From contig NZ_CP178861.1 in NCBI RefSeq assembly GCF_047344985.1, positions 3,410,001 through 3,474,000 on the forward strand: a stretch of 64,000 nucleotides of DNA, given 5' to 3'. The notes under the pieces are model-generated. The model was given only the letters and a program-made list of their open reading frames with translations. It was not told where the DNA came from and did no database searches. The stretch is from Bdellovibrio sp047344985. GTDB taxonomy: Bacteria; Bdellovibrionota; Bdellovibrionia; Bdellovibrionales; Bdellovibrionaceae. This document shows, in pieces, positions 49,114-58,284 of this stretch. A program made the translations under genes and the position numbers. Each line of letters opens with the position of its first letter. Position 1 is the first letter of the stretch.

Positions 49114-50394
49114 ATGGAAAACAAATATCTCTCTGGCTTCGGAAATCATTTTTCATCTGAAGCGCGCCCCGGTGCGCTTCCTCAAGACCAAAACTCTCCG
49201 CAAAAGGCTCCTTTGGGCCTTTATCCAGAGCAGCTCAGCGGTTCGGCTTTCACAGCTCCCCGCGCGCAGAATTTGTACACGTGGCTTTATCGCCTGCGTC
49301 CGTCAGTCATGCACAAGGCTTTCAAACCACTGAAAGAGCTGACACAAAAAACATTCTTTAAACCGCAACATACAAATCCGAATCAAATGCGCTGGAATGC
49401 TCTTCCAGAAATTAACGGCCATTTCCTAGAAGGCCTTCGCACTGTTTGCGGCAATGGCTCCAGCCACGAACAAAAAGGCATCCACATTCATCTTTATTCC
49501 TTCAACAAAGGAATGGAAAACCGTTACATGATGAATGCCGATGGCGATTTTGTGATCGTTCCACAAACGGGCTCTCTGCAAGTAAAAACAGAATTGGGAT
49601 TCATCGAGGCCGAGCCAGGAGAAATCGTCCTTGTTCCGCGCGGAATGAAGTTCCAAGTCAATCCTTCGAATAGCCCTCGCTGCACTGGATATATCGGCGA
49701 AAACTTCGGTCATCCGTTTCATCTTCCAGAGCTTGGACCGATTGGCGCCAATGGCCTGGCTCACCGCCGTCACTTCTTAACTCCGGTGGCTGCGTTTGAA
49801 GACCAAGAAGGCTCTTTCGAACTTATTGGAAAATTCAACGGCGAACTTTGGAGTGCTGAAATGAATCACTCTCCACTAGACGTCGTCGCTTGGCACGGGA
49901 ACTACTGCCCATTCAAGTACGATCTTCGTAAATTCAACACAATCAACACCGTGAGTTTTGATCATCCAGATCCTTCTATCTTTACGGTTCTGACTTCAGC
50001 TAGTGACACACCAGGAACGGCGAACGTGGACTTTGTGATCTTCCCGCCCCGTTGGATGGTCGCTGAACACACGTTCCGTCCTCCGTATTTCCATCGCAAC
50101 ATCATGAGCGAGTACATGGGCCTTATCTATGGCGAGTACGACGCAAAAACAGCTGGTGGATTTATGCCAGGCGGGGGAAGTCTTCACAACTTCTTCTCGG
50201 CTCATGGACCCGACGCCGAAACATTTGAAAAAGCCAGCAATGCAGACTTAAAGCCAAATAAAATCCAAAACACCATGGCGTTCATGTTTGAATCACGAGT
50301 GCCTTACATGGTGACTGACTTTGCTTTACAAAAAGGATTTATCCAAGAGGATTATCAAGACTACTGGCAAAGTTTTAAAAAGAATTTTAAATAG
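49114..50394 (+). CDS. hmgA: Homogentisate 1,2-dioxygenase
   Basis: Non-heme iron enzyme opening the ring of homogentisate in tyrosine and phenylalanine breakdown. 426 residues, typical length. YLSGFGNHFSSEA at the N-terminus, FPPRWMVAEHTFRPPYFHRN (iron-ligand His), EYMGLIYGEYDAK (ligand Glu) and GGGSLHNFFSAHGPD are all canonical. No maiA or fahA gene is nearby. The product lets a predator use aromatic amino acids from prey as carbon source. Confidence 0.96.
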   Translation: MENKYLSGFGNHFSSEARPGALPQDQNSPQKAPLGLYPEQLSGSAFTAPRAQNLYTWLYRLRPSVMHKAFKPLKELTQKTFFKPQHTNPNQMRWNALPEINGHFLEGLRTVCGNGSSHEQKGIHIHLYSFNKGMENRYMMNADGDFVIVPQTGSLQVKTELGFIEAEPGEIVLVPRGMKFQVNPSNSPRCTGYIGENFGHPFHLPELGPIGANGLAHRRHFLTPVAAFEDQEGSFELIGKFNGELWSAEMNHSPLDVVAWHGNYCPFKYDLRKFNTINTVSFDHPDPSIFTVLTSASDTPGTANVDFVIFPPRWMVAEHTFRPPYFHRNIMSEYMGLIYGEYDAKTAGGFMPGGGSLHNFFSAHGPDAETFEKASNADLKPNKIQNTMAFMFESRVPYMVTDFALQKGFIQEDYQDYWQSFKKNFK

Positions 50395-50395
50395 T

Positions 50396-50426
50396 AAAAA
50401 GCCTGGTGATGAACCAGGCTTTTTTA
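50396..50426. terminator. Bidirectional terminator between hmgA and the hybrid kinase
   Basis: AAAAAGCCTGGT pairs with ACCAGGCTTTTT, flanked by A and T tracts on both sides, between convergent genes. Confidence 0.88.
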
Positions 50427-50429
50427 TTT

Positions 50430-52049
50430 TTACAATGTCGAAGTCACATCATAGCTGTGATTCTGCGGCGTCAGCCATTCATGCAAAATGCTGATCAATT
50501 CATTTCGACGAGTCGGTTTCGTTAAAACACCATCGAATCCCGCACTTAAACATTTTCTCGTCTCTTCACTCATCGCATGAGCCGTCAAAGCAATGATCGG
50601 CGCCTTAAAGTCTCGCATGCGAATGCGATGAACAGCTTCGTAACCATCCATCATCGGCATTTGAATATCCATAAGAATTAAATCTGGCTGTGAAGTTTGC
50701 AAAAGATCCAAAGCTTCCTGCCCGCTTCCCGCTTGCAAAAGAGTGATGTTTTGCGAGCGCAAATATCGATCAATCAACAGACGATTGTCGCTCACATCAT
50801 CAACGACTAAAATTGTTTTCCCTGCAATGGAAGATCCTTGTATGGATGAATCTTTTCCGCTCGCCGCTGAAAGAGTCTGCTGCACATAGGGACTTAATTC
50901 TAACAACAAAAAGATTTCAAAAACAGAACCTACACCGACTTGCGAAGAAACAAGCTGCAAATCCCCACCCATTAAACGCGCAAGCTGCCTTGAAATCACA
51001 AGGCCCAAACCTGTTCCGCCAAAACGACGTGCCGTTGAGACATCGGCCTGACTGAATGGCTGAAACAATCTTTGGACTTCGGCGTGAGTTAAGCCCAGCC
51101 CTGTATCTTCAACGGTGAAAATGACCTTACGAAGTCTTCCTGCCTCTGCCGAAGATTTACAATCCTGACCTTTCACTTGAACGCGGACTTCTCCCTTATC
51201 AGTGAATTTCACAGCGTTACCAATCACGTTCAGCAAGATCTGTTTTATACGTAGAGGATCACCCATCATCATCAGATCTTGTTCAGGCATTGATATCTTT
51301 AAAGCGATCCCTTTCTCACTGGCACGAAAGCCAAGAACCGATTGAACATCAGTAAGGACATCCTTAATAGAAACTTCTTTTCTTTCAAAATCCAGGCGTT
51401 GCGCTTCGATTTTTGAAAGATCCAAAAGATCATCAATCAAACGCGATAAAAGTTCCCCGTTTCTGCGAATCGCATCCAAAAAAACTTTACGTTCATCTTC
51501 GCTGACTTTGTCTTGATAAAGAATATCGGCGAATCCAAGAACAGCTCCTAGCGGGGTTCGAATCTCATGAGAAATATTCGCAAGAAAATGGCTTTTGGCT
51601 GTATTTGCTTCTTCAGCTTTTCGTTTGAGCGTTTCCACTTCCTGCACATGGGCCTGAGCTAAACGACGCTGTTGATCCAACAAAACAAACGTGCGCACTT
51701 TGCTGCGAACGATGTGAGGATCTAAAGGCTTAAAAAGAAAATCTACGGCGCCGGTTTCATAACCTTCAAAAAGTATGGAACGCTCGCGCTGCTCTGAGGT
51801 CATTAAGATCATGGGAAGATGTTTTGTTTTTTTAGCGGCACGAATAAGACGGGCCAATTCAAAACCGCTCATTCCCGGCATCTGCACATCCAGCAAAGCC
51901 AAACCGAATTCGTGGTCCATCAAATGTGCCAACGCCTGTTCACCATTTCTGGCAGTGATAATTTCGACATCAGTATTTGAAATCAAGTGCGACAGGAACA
52001 GAATATTTTCGATGTGATCGTCCACAACCAGCAGCTTGGTTTTTTCCAT
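50430..52049 (-). CDS. Hybrid sensor: receiver, histidine kinase, receiver
   Basis: 539 residues without membrane helices, so soluble. Receiver 1 (1-120) has D10-D11 and phosphoacceptor D54 in LLDVQMPG. A coiled coil (about 125-152) leads to H161 in ANISHEIRTPLG, then a kinase domain with NVIGNAVKFTD, DTGLGL and GGTGLGLVISR. The second receiver starts at ILVVDDVSDN, with Asp in LILMDIQMPMMDGYEA and Lys in LTKPTRR. A kinase controlled by an incoming phosphoryl signal or partner, without DNA-binding output. Stand-alone gene. Confidence 0.95.
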   Translation of the reverse strand: MEKTKLLVVDDHIENILFLSHLISNTDVEIITARNGEQALAHLMDHEFGLALLDVQMPGMSGFELARLIRAAKKTKHLPMILMTSEQRERSILFEGYETGAVDFLFKPLDPHIVRSKVRTFVLLDQQRRLAQAHVQEVETLKRKAEEANTAKSHFLANISHEIRTPLGAVLGFADILYQDKVSEDERKVFLDAIRRNGELLSRLIDDLLDLSKIEAQRLDFERKEVSIKDVLTDVQSVLGFRASEKGIALKISMPEQDLMMMGDPLRIKQILLNVIGNAVKFTDKGEVRVQVKGQDCKSSAEAGRLRKVIFTVEDTGLGLTHAEVQRLFQPFSQADVSTARRFGGTGLGLVISRQLARLMGGDLQLVSSQVGVGSVFEIFLLLELSPYVQQTLSAASGKDSSIQGSSIAGKTILVVDDVSDNRLLIDRYLRSQNITLLQAGSGQEALDLLQTSQPDLILMDIQMPMMDGYEAVHRIRMRDFKAPIIALTAHAMSEETRKCLSAGFDGVLTKPTRRNELISILHEWLTPQNHSYDVTSTL

Positions 52050-52200
52050 GCATTTCCCCTAACCATGAAATTATATCCGCTGACGTGCTGTTGGGGACTG
52101 CATAGCACAGGGATTGTGAATTACCAAAGAAAAATAAACCCGGATTCTTTGTGTGCAATGGCAACTAGGGCCTATTCGCAGTTTATGCTACTTTAAGCCC

Positions 52201-53040
52201 ATGAAACTCTCGGCCTCCCTTCGAAGCATTCTCAGTAATGAGTTCCTGGATAAGCTCGACAGAGACAAGATCTGGGATCTCTCAGCGTCCCTTTCCTATT
52301 ACACCGCTCTCTCTCTGGCTCCGCTGATGATTCTTCTCATCACCTTTGTTTCATTTCTAGGGGCTGATTTTAAGAGTGAACTCATCCACCAAGTGGAAGG
52401 CCTGGTCGGCGCCCAAGCCAGTCAAGCGATCAAAACCATTGCGCTGAGTGCGGATAAAACACCCGAGGCCCGCGGATTTGCTGGCGTCATTGGAGTCATC
52501 ACTTTGCTTTTTTCAGCAGGCGCGATCTTCAGTCAATTGCGCCGCTCGCTCAACACTATCTTCGAAGTCGACACCGTTCCTGCCGAAGGTGAGCCCGGGT
52601 TTCTGCAATCGTCGATGGACTTTGTAAAGCGGCGAATCTTCAGCATGGGAATGGTACTGGCTTTCGTTTTTATTTCCTTGGTATCGCTGGTTGTGTCTTC
52701 ATTTATTTCCATGACCCTTCATGGGATGGCCGCTGTCGTCGTACAAACTATCAATCTTTTAGTTTCACTGATTATTTTTAGCATTCTTTTTGGCGCGATT
52801 TACTTTTTCATTCCCCAACGACCCATTCCCGCCGTCGTTGCCATCACAGCCGGACTGATCACGGCATTTTTATTTTCTATTGGAAAAACACTGATCGGCC
52901 TTTATTTGGGCCAAAGTGCTCTGGCCTCTTTGTATGGAGCAGCCGGCTCTTTCATCGTTCTTCTAATGTGGGTGTATTACTCTTCGATCATCATTTTCAT
53001 CAGTGCAGAAATCGCCAATGAAATTAATAAAACCCATTAG
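52201..53040 (+). CDS. YihY/virulence factor BrkB-family membrane protein
   Basis: 279 residues, six transmembrane segments. WDLSASLSYYTALSLAPLMILL is the conserved N-terminal signature, and LYGAAGSFIVLLMWVYYSSIIIFISAEI the C-terminal one. The family was long called ribonuclease BN in error; its role is unsettled, with a link to membrane lipid transport or anionic phospholipid traffic. Start ATG 52201 chosen over an upstream frame to 52153; no clear ribosome site stands before it. Confidence 0.9.
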   Translation: MKLSASLRSILSNEFLDKLDRDKIWDLSASLSYYTALSLAPLMILLITFVSFLGADFKSELIHQVEGLVGAQASQAIKTIALSADKTPEARGFAGVIGVITLLFSAGAIFSQLRRSLNTIFEVDTVPAEGEPGFLQSSMDFVKRRIFSMGMVLAFVFISLVSLVVSSFISMTLHGMAAVVVQTINLLVSLIIFSILFGAIYFFIPQRPIPAVVAITAGLITAFLFSIGKTLIGLYLGQSALASLYGAAGSFIVLLMWVYYSSIIIFISAEIANEINKTH

Positions 53041-53125
53041 ATCTTTATAAGCCGCCCCACACTTTGACAAAGCCACCAAGCTAAGGGAAATTCTGGGACA
53101 TCACTTCAACCATGAGGAGTATTCC

Positions 53126-54073
53126 ATGCTTGAGCTTTTTCCAGAGATCGAACCGTTCAATAAAGGCATGCTGAAAGTTTCAGACATTCACACTCTGTAC
53201 TGGGAAGAGTGTGGAAATCCCCAAGGAAAACCCGTGGTCTTTTTGCACGGCGGACCGGGCGGTGGCGTTCACCCTGATTATCGCCGCTTCTTTGATCCAA
53301 AAACTTATCGCATTGTCCTTTTCGACCAGCGCGGTTCTGGACAATCGACTCCCAATGCGGAACTTCGCGAAAACACGACATGGGATTTGGTAAAAGACAT
53401 CGAAACTATTCGCGAGATGCTTAAAATCGACAAGTGGATGGTTTTCGGCGGAAGCTGGGGTTCTACTTTGGCCCTGGCTTATGCGATCACTCATCCTGAG
53501 CGCACCAAAGCTCTTGTCTTGCGTGGAATTTTCTTATGCCGTCCTTCTGAAATTCAGTGGTTCTATCAAGAAGGCGCCTCACAAATTTTCCCTGACGTGT
53601 GGGATGAGTATCTCAAACCGATTCCAGAGAATGAACGTCATGATATGGTGGCCGCCTACTACAAACGCCTGACTCACGAAAATTCAGACGTGCGTTTGCA
53701 GGCGGCTAAGACATGGAGCAAGTGGGAAGCGGCGACTTCTCGATTGATTGTGGACCCTAAGGCCATCGACGAATTTGATGATCCTGAATATGCTTTGAGT
53801 TTTGCGCGCATTGAGTGTCACTACTTCACGAACAACGCTTTCTTTAAAACCAACAATTGGCTTTTGGAAAACGTTGCGAAGATCCGCCACATCCCTGGCG
53901 TTATCGTGCAAGGTCGTTACGATGTTGTATGTCCGGCGCGCTCCGCTTGGGAACTTCACAAGGCATGGCCTGAAGCAAAATTTACAATCGTTCCTGACTC
54001 TGGCCACGCGGCTATGGAGCCTGGAACACGCTCAGCTCTTATTGAAGCCACAGAGAGCTTCAAACATCTGTAA
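53126..54073 (+). CDS. pip: Proline iminopeptidase
   Basis: Releases N-terminal proline from peptides. 315 residues, alpha/beta hydrolase fold with HGGPGGG, FDQRGSGQS, the nucleophile elbow GGSWGSTLAL, and GHAAMEPG carrying the late His. No signal peptide, so cytoplasmic. GAGGAG is well placed. It complements the prolyl oligopeptidase lipoprotein elsewhere in the window for use of proline-rich peptides. Confidence 0.95.
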   Translation: MLELFPEIEPFNKGMLKVSDIHTLYWEECGNPQGKPVVFLHGGPGGGVHPDYRRFFDPKTYRIVLFDQRGSGQSTPNAELRENTTWDLVKDIETIREMLKIDKWMVFGGSWGSTLALAYAITHPERTKALVLRGIFLCRPSEIQWFYQEGASQIFPDVWDEYLKPIPENERHDMVAAYYKRLTHENSDVRLQAAKTWSKWEAATSRLIVDPKAIDEFDDPEYALSFARIECHYFTNNAFFKTNNWLLENVAKIRHIPGVIVQGRYDVVCPARSAWELHKAWPEAKFTIVPDSGHAAMEPGTRSALIEATESFKHL

Positions 54074-54082
54074 GAATTTCAG

Positions 54083-54110
54083 CCATAAGGGATCTCGCGG
54101 TCCCTTATGG
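54083..54110. terminator. Hairpin after pip
   Basis: CCATAAGGGA pairs perfectly with TCCCTTATGG around an 8-base loop, ten bases past the stop. There is no U-tract, so termination may be factor-dependent. Confidence 0.5.
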
Positions 54111-54130
54111 AAGCCATAAATATTATCAAC

Positions 54131-54159
54131 TTGTAAAGTGGTTCCAAATTGGGTTTATT
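54131..54159 (+). promoter_or_regulatory. Weak candidate promoter of the first protease gene
   Basis: TTGTAA and TTTATT separated by 17 bases, four matches each to consensus, about 50 bases before the GTG start. Confidence 0.3.
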
Positions 54160-54207
54160 AGCTTTCACGCATCACAGAGGGTTGTGGTGTGAATCCGGGG
54201 GGATTTA

Positions 54208-55038
54208 GTGAAACTGAATAAATTGCTTTTGGCGGGGATCGTTTCAAGTCTGGCTCTTACAGCCTGCGCACCTCAAGCTAACAATTCATCAGGCGAAGTT
54301 CAGGCGTCAGGCGACGGAATCATTGGCGGCACAGAAGTTAAAGCTGGTGATAAAATTCTAGAAAGTATCGTGGCTGTTTACGACTCTTATGAAGGCCAAC
54401 TTTGCACAGGTTCTCTTCTTCCAAATAACTTAGTTCTCACAGCCGCTCATTGTATCGGGCAATTCGAAGACGCTATGTACATTATGTTCGACACGGCTTT
54501 GGGGCCTAAATCAGAGCGTCGCCAAGTTGATAAAGTTGAAATCTCCCAATACTGGGAGTCTCGTCAGAACGAAAAGAAGGACACAGGCGACATTGCTTTG
54601 ATCCACTTCACAGGAACAGTTCCTGCCGGTTACAAACCAGCGACTTTCCTTAGCAACAGTAATAAAAAACTTCTTAAAAAAGGTGCTTCTGTCGTTCTTG
54701 CTGGATACGGAATCACAAACGGGGTGACAGGAGACGGTGCGGGAACTTTGCGCATGACGACTGTTAAGATCGAAGACCCACAGTTCAGCACCTCTGAAAT
54801 CAAGTTGAACCAAACTGAAGGCACTGGCGCTTGCCACGGTGACTCTGGCGGTCCAGCGTACATCGAAATCAAAGGTAAATACTACCTTTGGGGTGTTACA
54901 AGCCGCGGAGTTGACGATGCTGCCAATGACTGCTCGAAGTACTCTGCTTACACAAGTGCTTTGTACTACAAGACATGGTTGAACAGAATGGCCAACAAAC
55001 TTTCCACTTCGTTGGTAACTCCTCAGGTTCAAAATTAA
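54208..55038 (+). CDS. Trypsin-like serine protease lipoprotein (first of tandem pair)
   Basis: 276 residues from GTG 54208, with a GGGGGG-type site before it. Lipobox LTAC. The zymogen-type N-terminus IIGGTEV follows a short spacer, with triad His in LTAAHC, Asp in TGDIALIHF and Ser in ACHGDSGGPAY. Six cysteines suit disulfides. Chymotrypsin-fold enzymes are common in Bdellovibrio and probably digest prey protein; processing at IIGG may activate it. Paralogue of the next gene. Confidence 0.93.
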   Translation: MKLNKLLLAGIVSSLALTACAPQANNSSGEVQASGDGIIGGTEVKAGDKILESIVAVYDSYEGQLCTGSLLPNNLVLTAAHCIGQFEDAMYIMFDTALGPKSERRQVDKVEISQYWESRQNEKKDTGDIALIHFTGTVPAGYKPATFLSNSNKKLLKKGASVVLAGYGITNGVTGDGAGTLRMTTVKIEDPQFSTSEIKLNQTEGTGACHGDSGGPAYIEIKGKYYLWGVTSRGVDDAANDCSKYSAYTSALYYKTWLNRMANKLSTSLVTPQVQN

Positions 55039-55074
55039 TCTCGGATAAGACACCAAAAAGTTTTTTCAAACTGC

Positions 55075-55106
55075 AAAGGGCTGCTAGGAAAATAGCAGCC
55101 CTTTTG
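55075..55106 (+). terminator. Terminator after the first protease gene
   Basis: AAAGGGCTGCTA pairs with TAGCAGCCCTTT around GGAAAA, ending in T. It separates the two proteases into distinct transcription units, at least partly. Confidence 0.85.
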
Positions 55107-55135
55107 TTATTGAATGAGCGCTCAATTGGGGAAAT

Positions 55136-55978
55136 ATGAAAACGAAGTTGTACGTCAGCTCATTAATCGTTTTAGCTTTGACGGCGTGTGGGGGATCTCA
55201 GTCCGCGATAGACACGCTGGTGGATTCAGACGCTATCGTAGGTGGAAAAGACACTACGAAAGACAATGTGATTTCAAAATACGTTGTGCTTATCTATGAC
55301 AATCCGACAAAAACTTACTGCACAGGGCTTCTCATCAAAAAAGATGTGATTCTAACAGCCGCTCACTGCGTGGGAGCTGACTACAAAGGTCTTACCCTGG
55401 CGTTTGGCCTGAAGCCACTGTCCGGTGACTATGTCATGCGTTCTGCTGCAAAAACATGGGTGCACGACAAATACAAAAAATCCAATTCTGCCGATCGCAA
55501 TGACATCGCTTTGATTCTGATAAAGGGCAATGCTCCGGATGGCTATCAGACGTTGCTTCTTCCAGATAGCAGCTTTCCTTTAAAGGCCGGTTACACTTTC
55601 ACAGCAGCGGGCTATGGTCGTATTTCCGGTAAAAAAGTTCCTAGCACGGACACGCAAGGCTCAGGTTTTCTACGTAATGTGGACCTTAAAATTGACAGCA
55701 TGAGTGCTAATGAAAGCCAGTTCTACGTTGACCAAAAATCGGGGCAAGGTATCTGCAGTGGTGACTCTGGCGGCCCTGCATTGATGCGCTACCAAGGGAA
55801 AGACTATGTCGTCGGAATTGCCTCAGCAATTTCGTGGAGTGTGCCTTCTGAAATTCGCGAAGATGAAAAGAAACAGTACATCGACAACAAAGACGTCTGC
55901 GCAGAAAAATCCATCTACATGAACGTAAAACAATACCGCACGTGGATTGATGACGGCTTAAAGAAGCTGCTGAATTAG
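55136..55978 (+). CDS. Trypsin-like serine protease lipoprotein (second of tandem pair)
   Basis: 280 residues. Lipobox LTACGG. IVGGKDT is the likely activated N-terminus; His in LTAAHCVGA, Asp in RNDIALILI, and Ser in ICSGDSGGPALM. Closely related in layout to the upstream gene: a local duplication is the simplest explanation. GGGG lies before the ATG. The 3' end overlaps the convergent menH by 21 bases. A short palindrome TGAGCGCTCA at 55115-55124 sits between terminator and start. Confidence 0.93.
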   Translation: MKTKLYVSSLIVLALTACGGSQSAIDTLVDSDAIVGGKDTTKDNVISKYVVLIYDNPTKTYCTGLLIKKDVILTAAHCVGADYKGLTLAFGLKPLSGDYVMRSAAKTWVHDKYKKSNSADRNDIALILIKGNAPDGYQTLLLPDSSFPLKAGYTFTAAGYGRISGKKVPSTDTQGSGFLRNVDLKIDSMSANESQFYVDQKSGQGICSGDSGGPALMRYQGKDYVVGIASAISWSVPSEIREDEKKQYIDNKDVCAEKSIYMNVKQYRTWIDDGLKKLLN

Positions 55979-56716
55979 TTGACGGATTCTTTCGCCCAAA
56001 TCTTTGGGGCTATCAAAAAGAACGCGATGGGAAGAGGCCGGTACGGTTTCTAAACGAAGCCCCTGCACCTCTTCCTGCAAACGACGAGACATTTCCATAA
56101 ACTTTTCGTCGCGCTCTCCGACCATCCAAATCACTTTTTGAATATTCTTTTGAATCAACGAACGCATGTTTTTTTGTTGCGCCAAAGACCACTGGGTTAA
56201 AGCGAGGCTCAGTGTCTCACGGGAATATTCTTTTTCAATACGCAAAGGCTCCGTTTCTCCGCCGCCAAAAACAGGCTGCGCATTCCAATTGCGTAAGACC
56301 GTTTCCCACGGAGCTTTTAAAAACTCTTCGGCCCAGTAGGAATCATTCATCCAACGTTGACGACGCTCTTCAGAGATCGGATCAAAACTTTCGTGAGGAT
56401 CGTTAAAGCCAGGATTTGTAGAGACTAGAATTGTTTTATACCAAAGCGCTGGTTTTTTTTCGAGAGCGTGCAAAGCCAAGCGCCCGCCAAGAGAGTATCC
56501 AATGAGGATGTTGCGCTCTCCTGCGCAGCCGTGGGCTTCAACAAGTTTTATGAAATTACCGGCCCACTCTTCAAACGTATGTTGAGGTCCTAAAGAGGCG
56601 TCCTTGAAATAATCTGGAGTAAAAATACGAAGACCATCGTGCTGCGGGAGATGTGCTTTCACCACCGCCCAATCAGAAGGTCTTCCTAAAAATCCGTGAA
56701 GGAAAAAGAGGTTCAC
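55958..56716 (-). CDS. menH: MenH-like 2-succinyl-6-hydroxy-2,4-cyclohexadiene-1-carboxylate synthase
   Basis: Third step of menaquinone synthesis, pyruvate elimination after MenD. 252 residues, alpha/beta hydrolase: FFLHGFLG, nucleophile elbow GYSLGGRLALHA, and SSHRVLFD near the end. Position directly after menD decides the call over a general esterase. Start GTG 56716 overlaps the menD stop as GTGA; GTG 56725 and a longer frame to 56767 are alternatives. Confidence 0.88.
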   Translation of the reverse strand: MNLFFLHGFLGRPSDWAVVKAHLPQHDGLRIFTPDYFKDASLGPQHTFEEWAGNFIKLVEAHGCAGERNILIGYSLGGRLALHALEKKPALWYKTILVSTNPGFNDPHESFDPISEERRQRWMNDSYWAEEFLKAPWETVLRNWNAQPVFGGGETEPLRIEKEYSRETLSLALTQWSLAQQKNMRSLIQKNIQKVIWMVGERDEKFMEMSRRLQEEVQGLRLETVPASSHRVLFDSPKDLGERIRQLIQQLL

Positions 56717-58284
56717 TCTTTCCACAGAGATTCGTACTCCTTCCAGAATTCTTGAGTTTGCTCCCAATTTGGGGTGAGCTCGATGATTTGATGATCGTCC
56801 AATTGTGTATTCACAGGAATATTATGCCACTTTTGGTAAGACCAATTCCACATCTTTGCCCATGATTCGAAAGAAATCTGGTGCTTGTTTACGAATATCT
56901 CTTTTTTGAACATACGAGAGAAGATCTGGCCTCCTCCGTTGTTGATAACGACAATGCGAAGTTTACGCGCTTCGAGTTGAGAAGTTGCCCAAAGTGACGA
57001 TAAATCATACAGCGCTGTTAAATCCCCAACAAGACACCAATTTTCTGCCTCTGGATGGGCCCAGCCCAAGAATGTCGAAAGCTGTCCATCGATACCGTTG
57101 GCTCCGCGATTGGCGGCAACACGCAAAGGAATGGCATCGTGTGAGGAGCACGAATCCCATTCACGAATCGGAAGTGAATTTCCAAGATAGATCGAGCCGC
57201 CTTTCATCTTTTGCGAAAGTGCGTAGATCATCCCTTGTTCTGAATCAGGATATTTCATCAAAAGACCGCGCACGGTTTCCGCGCGACTGCTGTCTTCGAT
57301 ATTCAATTTAATATTTTCACGCTGAGGATTTGAAAACTCCACCTGGCTTAACAAATCCAAAGAGTTCACGTGTTGCACAGGACGGCTGAGTCCTGTGTAG
57401 TGATTAAAGCTCACCGAGAACACCGGGATGTCTTTGTATTTGTCTTCAAGATCACGCCACACACGCGTTGTCGGAACTCCCCCGATACGCAAGATAGAAT
57501 CACAGAGTTGTGATTTTAAAACTCGATGAATCATCTGCTCGCCAGAGCGAATTTCAATGTCTTTGATGTCGGGATGACCGCGCAGACTTGAAATGCCTTC
57601 GCAATAAACCGGAGCTTTGTATTGCTTCAAGAAATCAAGCACGGTGCCGTAAGCCTTCTCTGGCAAAATTCCCACCATCACCAGAGGTTTGTGAGAGTTC
57701 AGGAAGTTTTCCATCTCTTTTAAAGTTCCCAGTGGCAACTGCCCTGGAAGTTTTGTTCTTTCGGAGTGACCTGGGAAATCAATCTTAGGCACGGGTCCGT
57801 CGATGAGCGGCTCTTCAAAACACACGTTCACGTGAATAGGTTTTTTCCAAGAAAGAGATTTGAAAGACACGTGAGAATTTTCCGCATCAATATCCAAAGC
57901 AACTTCATTGTAGTATGAAAAGATACCCACTTGTTCAATCGTCTGCGGAGCCCCTGTGCCGCGATAGTGTTTCGGACGGTCTGCTGTCACCATAATCAGT
58001 GGCAATGAGGAATAAGTTCCTTCAACAGCTGCAGGCAAAAGTTCCGCGACGGCTGTTCCTGATGTGGTGATGATTGCGACCGGACGACGTGTGCTTGCGA
58101 TACGGCCTAAAGCAAAAAATGCCGCCGAACGCTCTTCAAAGAAAGAATACACTTTGAGGTCTTTGTTCTCTTCAAGGATATACACTAGCGGACTGTTGCG
58201 TGCACCGGCGCAAAGAACAAACTCGCGCACTCCTGTGTACACCAACTCTTGAATGACTTTTCCCGCTAACTCCATATTTGTCAT
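56713..58284 (-). CDS. menD: 2-succinyl-5-enolpyruvyl-6-hydroxy-3-cyclohexene-1-carboxylate synthase
   Basis: Thiamine-diphosphate enzyme that joins isochorismate and 2-oxoglutarate. 523 residues, slightly below the usual 550-580. Seen: ARNSPLVYIL, FFEERSAAFFALG with the catalytic Glu, TTSGTAVAELLPAA, then GDLTALYDLSSLW and VVINNGGGQIF as the cofactor motif. Overlaps menF by 4 bases and menH by 4, forming menF-menD-menH. Confidence 0.95.
   Translation of the reverse strand: MTNMELAGKVIQELVYTGVREFVLCAGARNSPLVYILEENKDLKVYSFFEERSAAFFALGRIASTRRPVAIITTSGTAVAELLPAAVEGTYSSLPLIMVTADRPKHYRGTGAPQTIEQVGIFSYYNEVALDIDAENSHVSFKSLSWKKPIHVNVCFEEPLIDGPVPKIDFPGHSERTKLPGQLPLGTLKEMENFLNSHKPLVMVGILPEKAYGTVLDFLKQYKAPVYCEGISSLRGHPDIKDIEIRSGEQMIHRVLKSQLCDSILRIGGVPTTRVWRDLEDKYKDIPVFSVSFNHYTGLSRPVQHVNSLDLLSQVEFSNPQRENIKLNIEDSSRAETVRGLLMKYPDSEQGMIYALSQKMKGGSIYLGNSLPIREWDSCSSHDAIPLRVAANRGANGIDGQLSTFLGWAHPEAENWCLVGDLTALYDLSSLWATSQLEARKLRIVVINNGGGQIFSRMFKKEIFVNKHQISFESWAKMWNWSYQKWHNIPVNTQLDDHQIIELTPNWEQTQEFWKEYESLWKE

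Noticed and set aside
54083..54110. Hairpin after pip as part of a repeat family with the one after the helicase gene
   Set aside because: Both contain GGGA..GGTCCC cores, but flanks and loops differ, and two copies are too few to call a repeat family.
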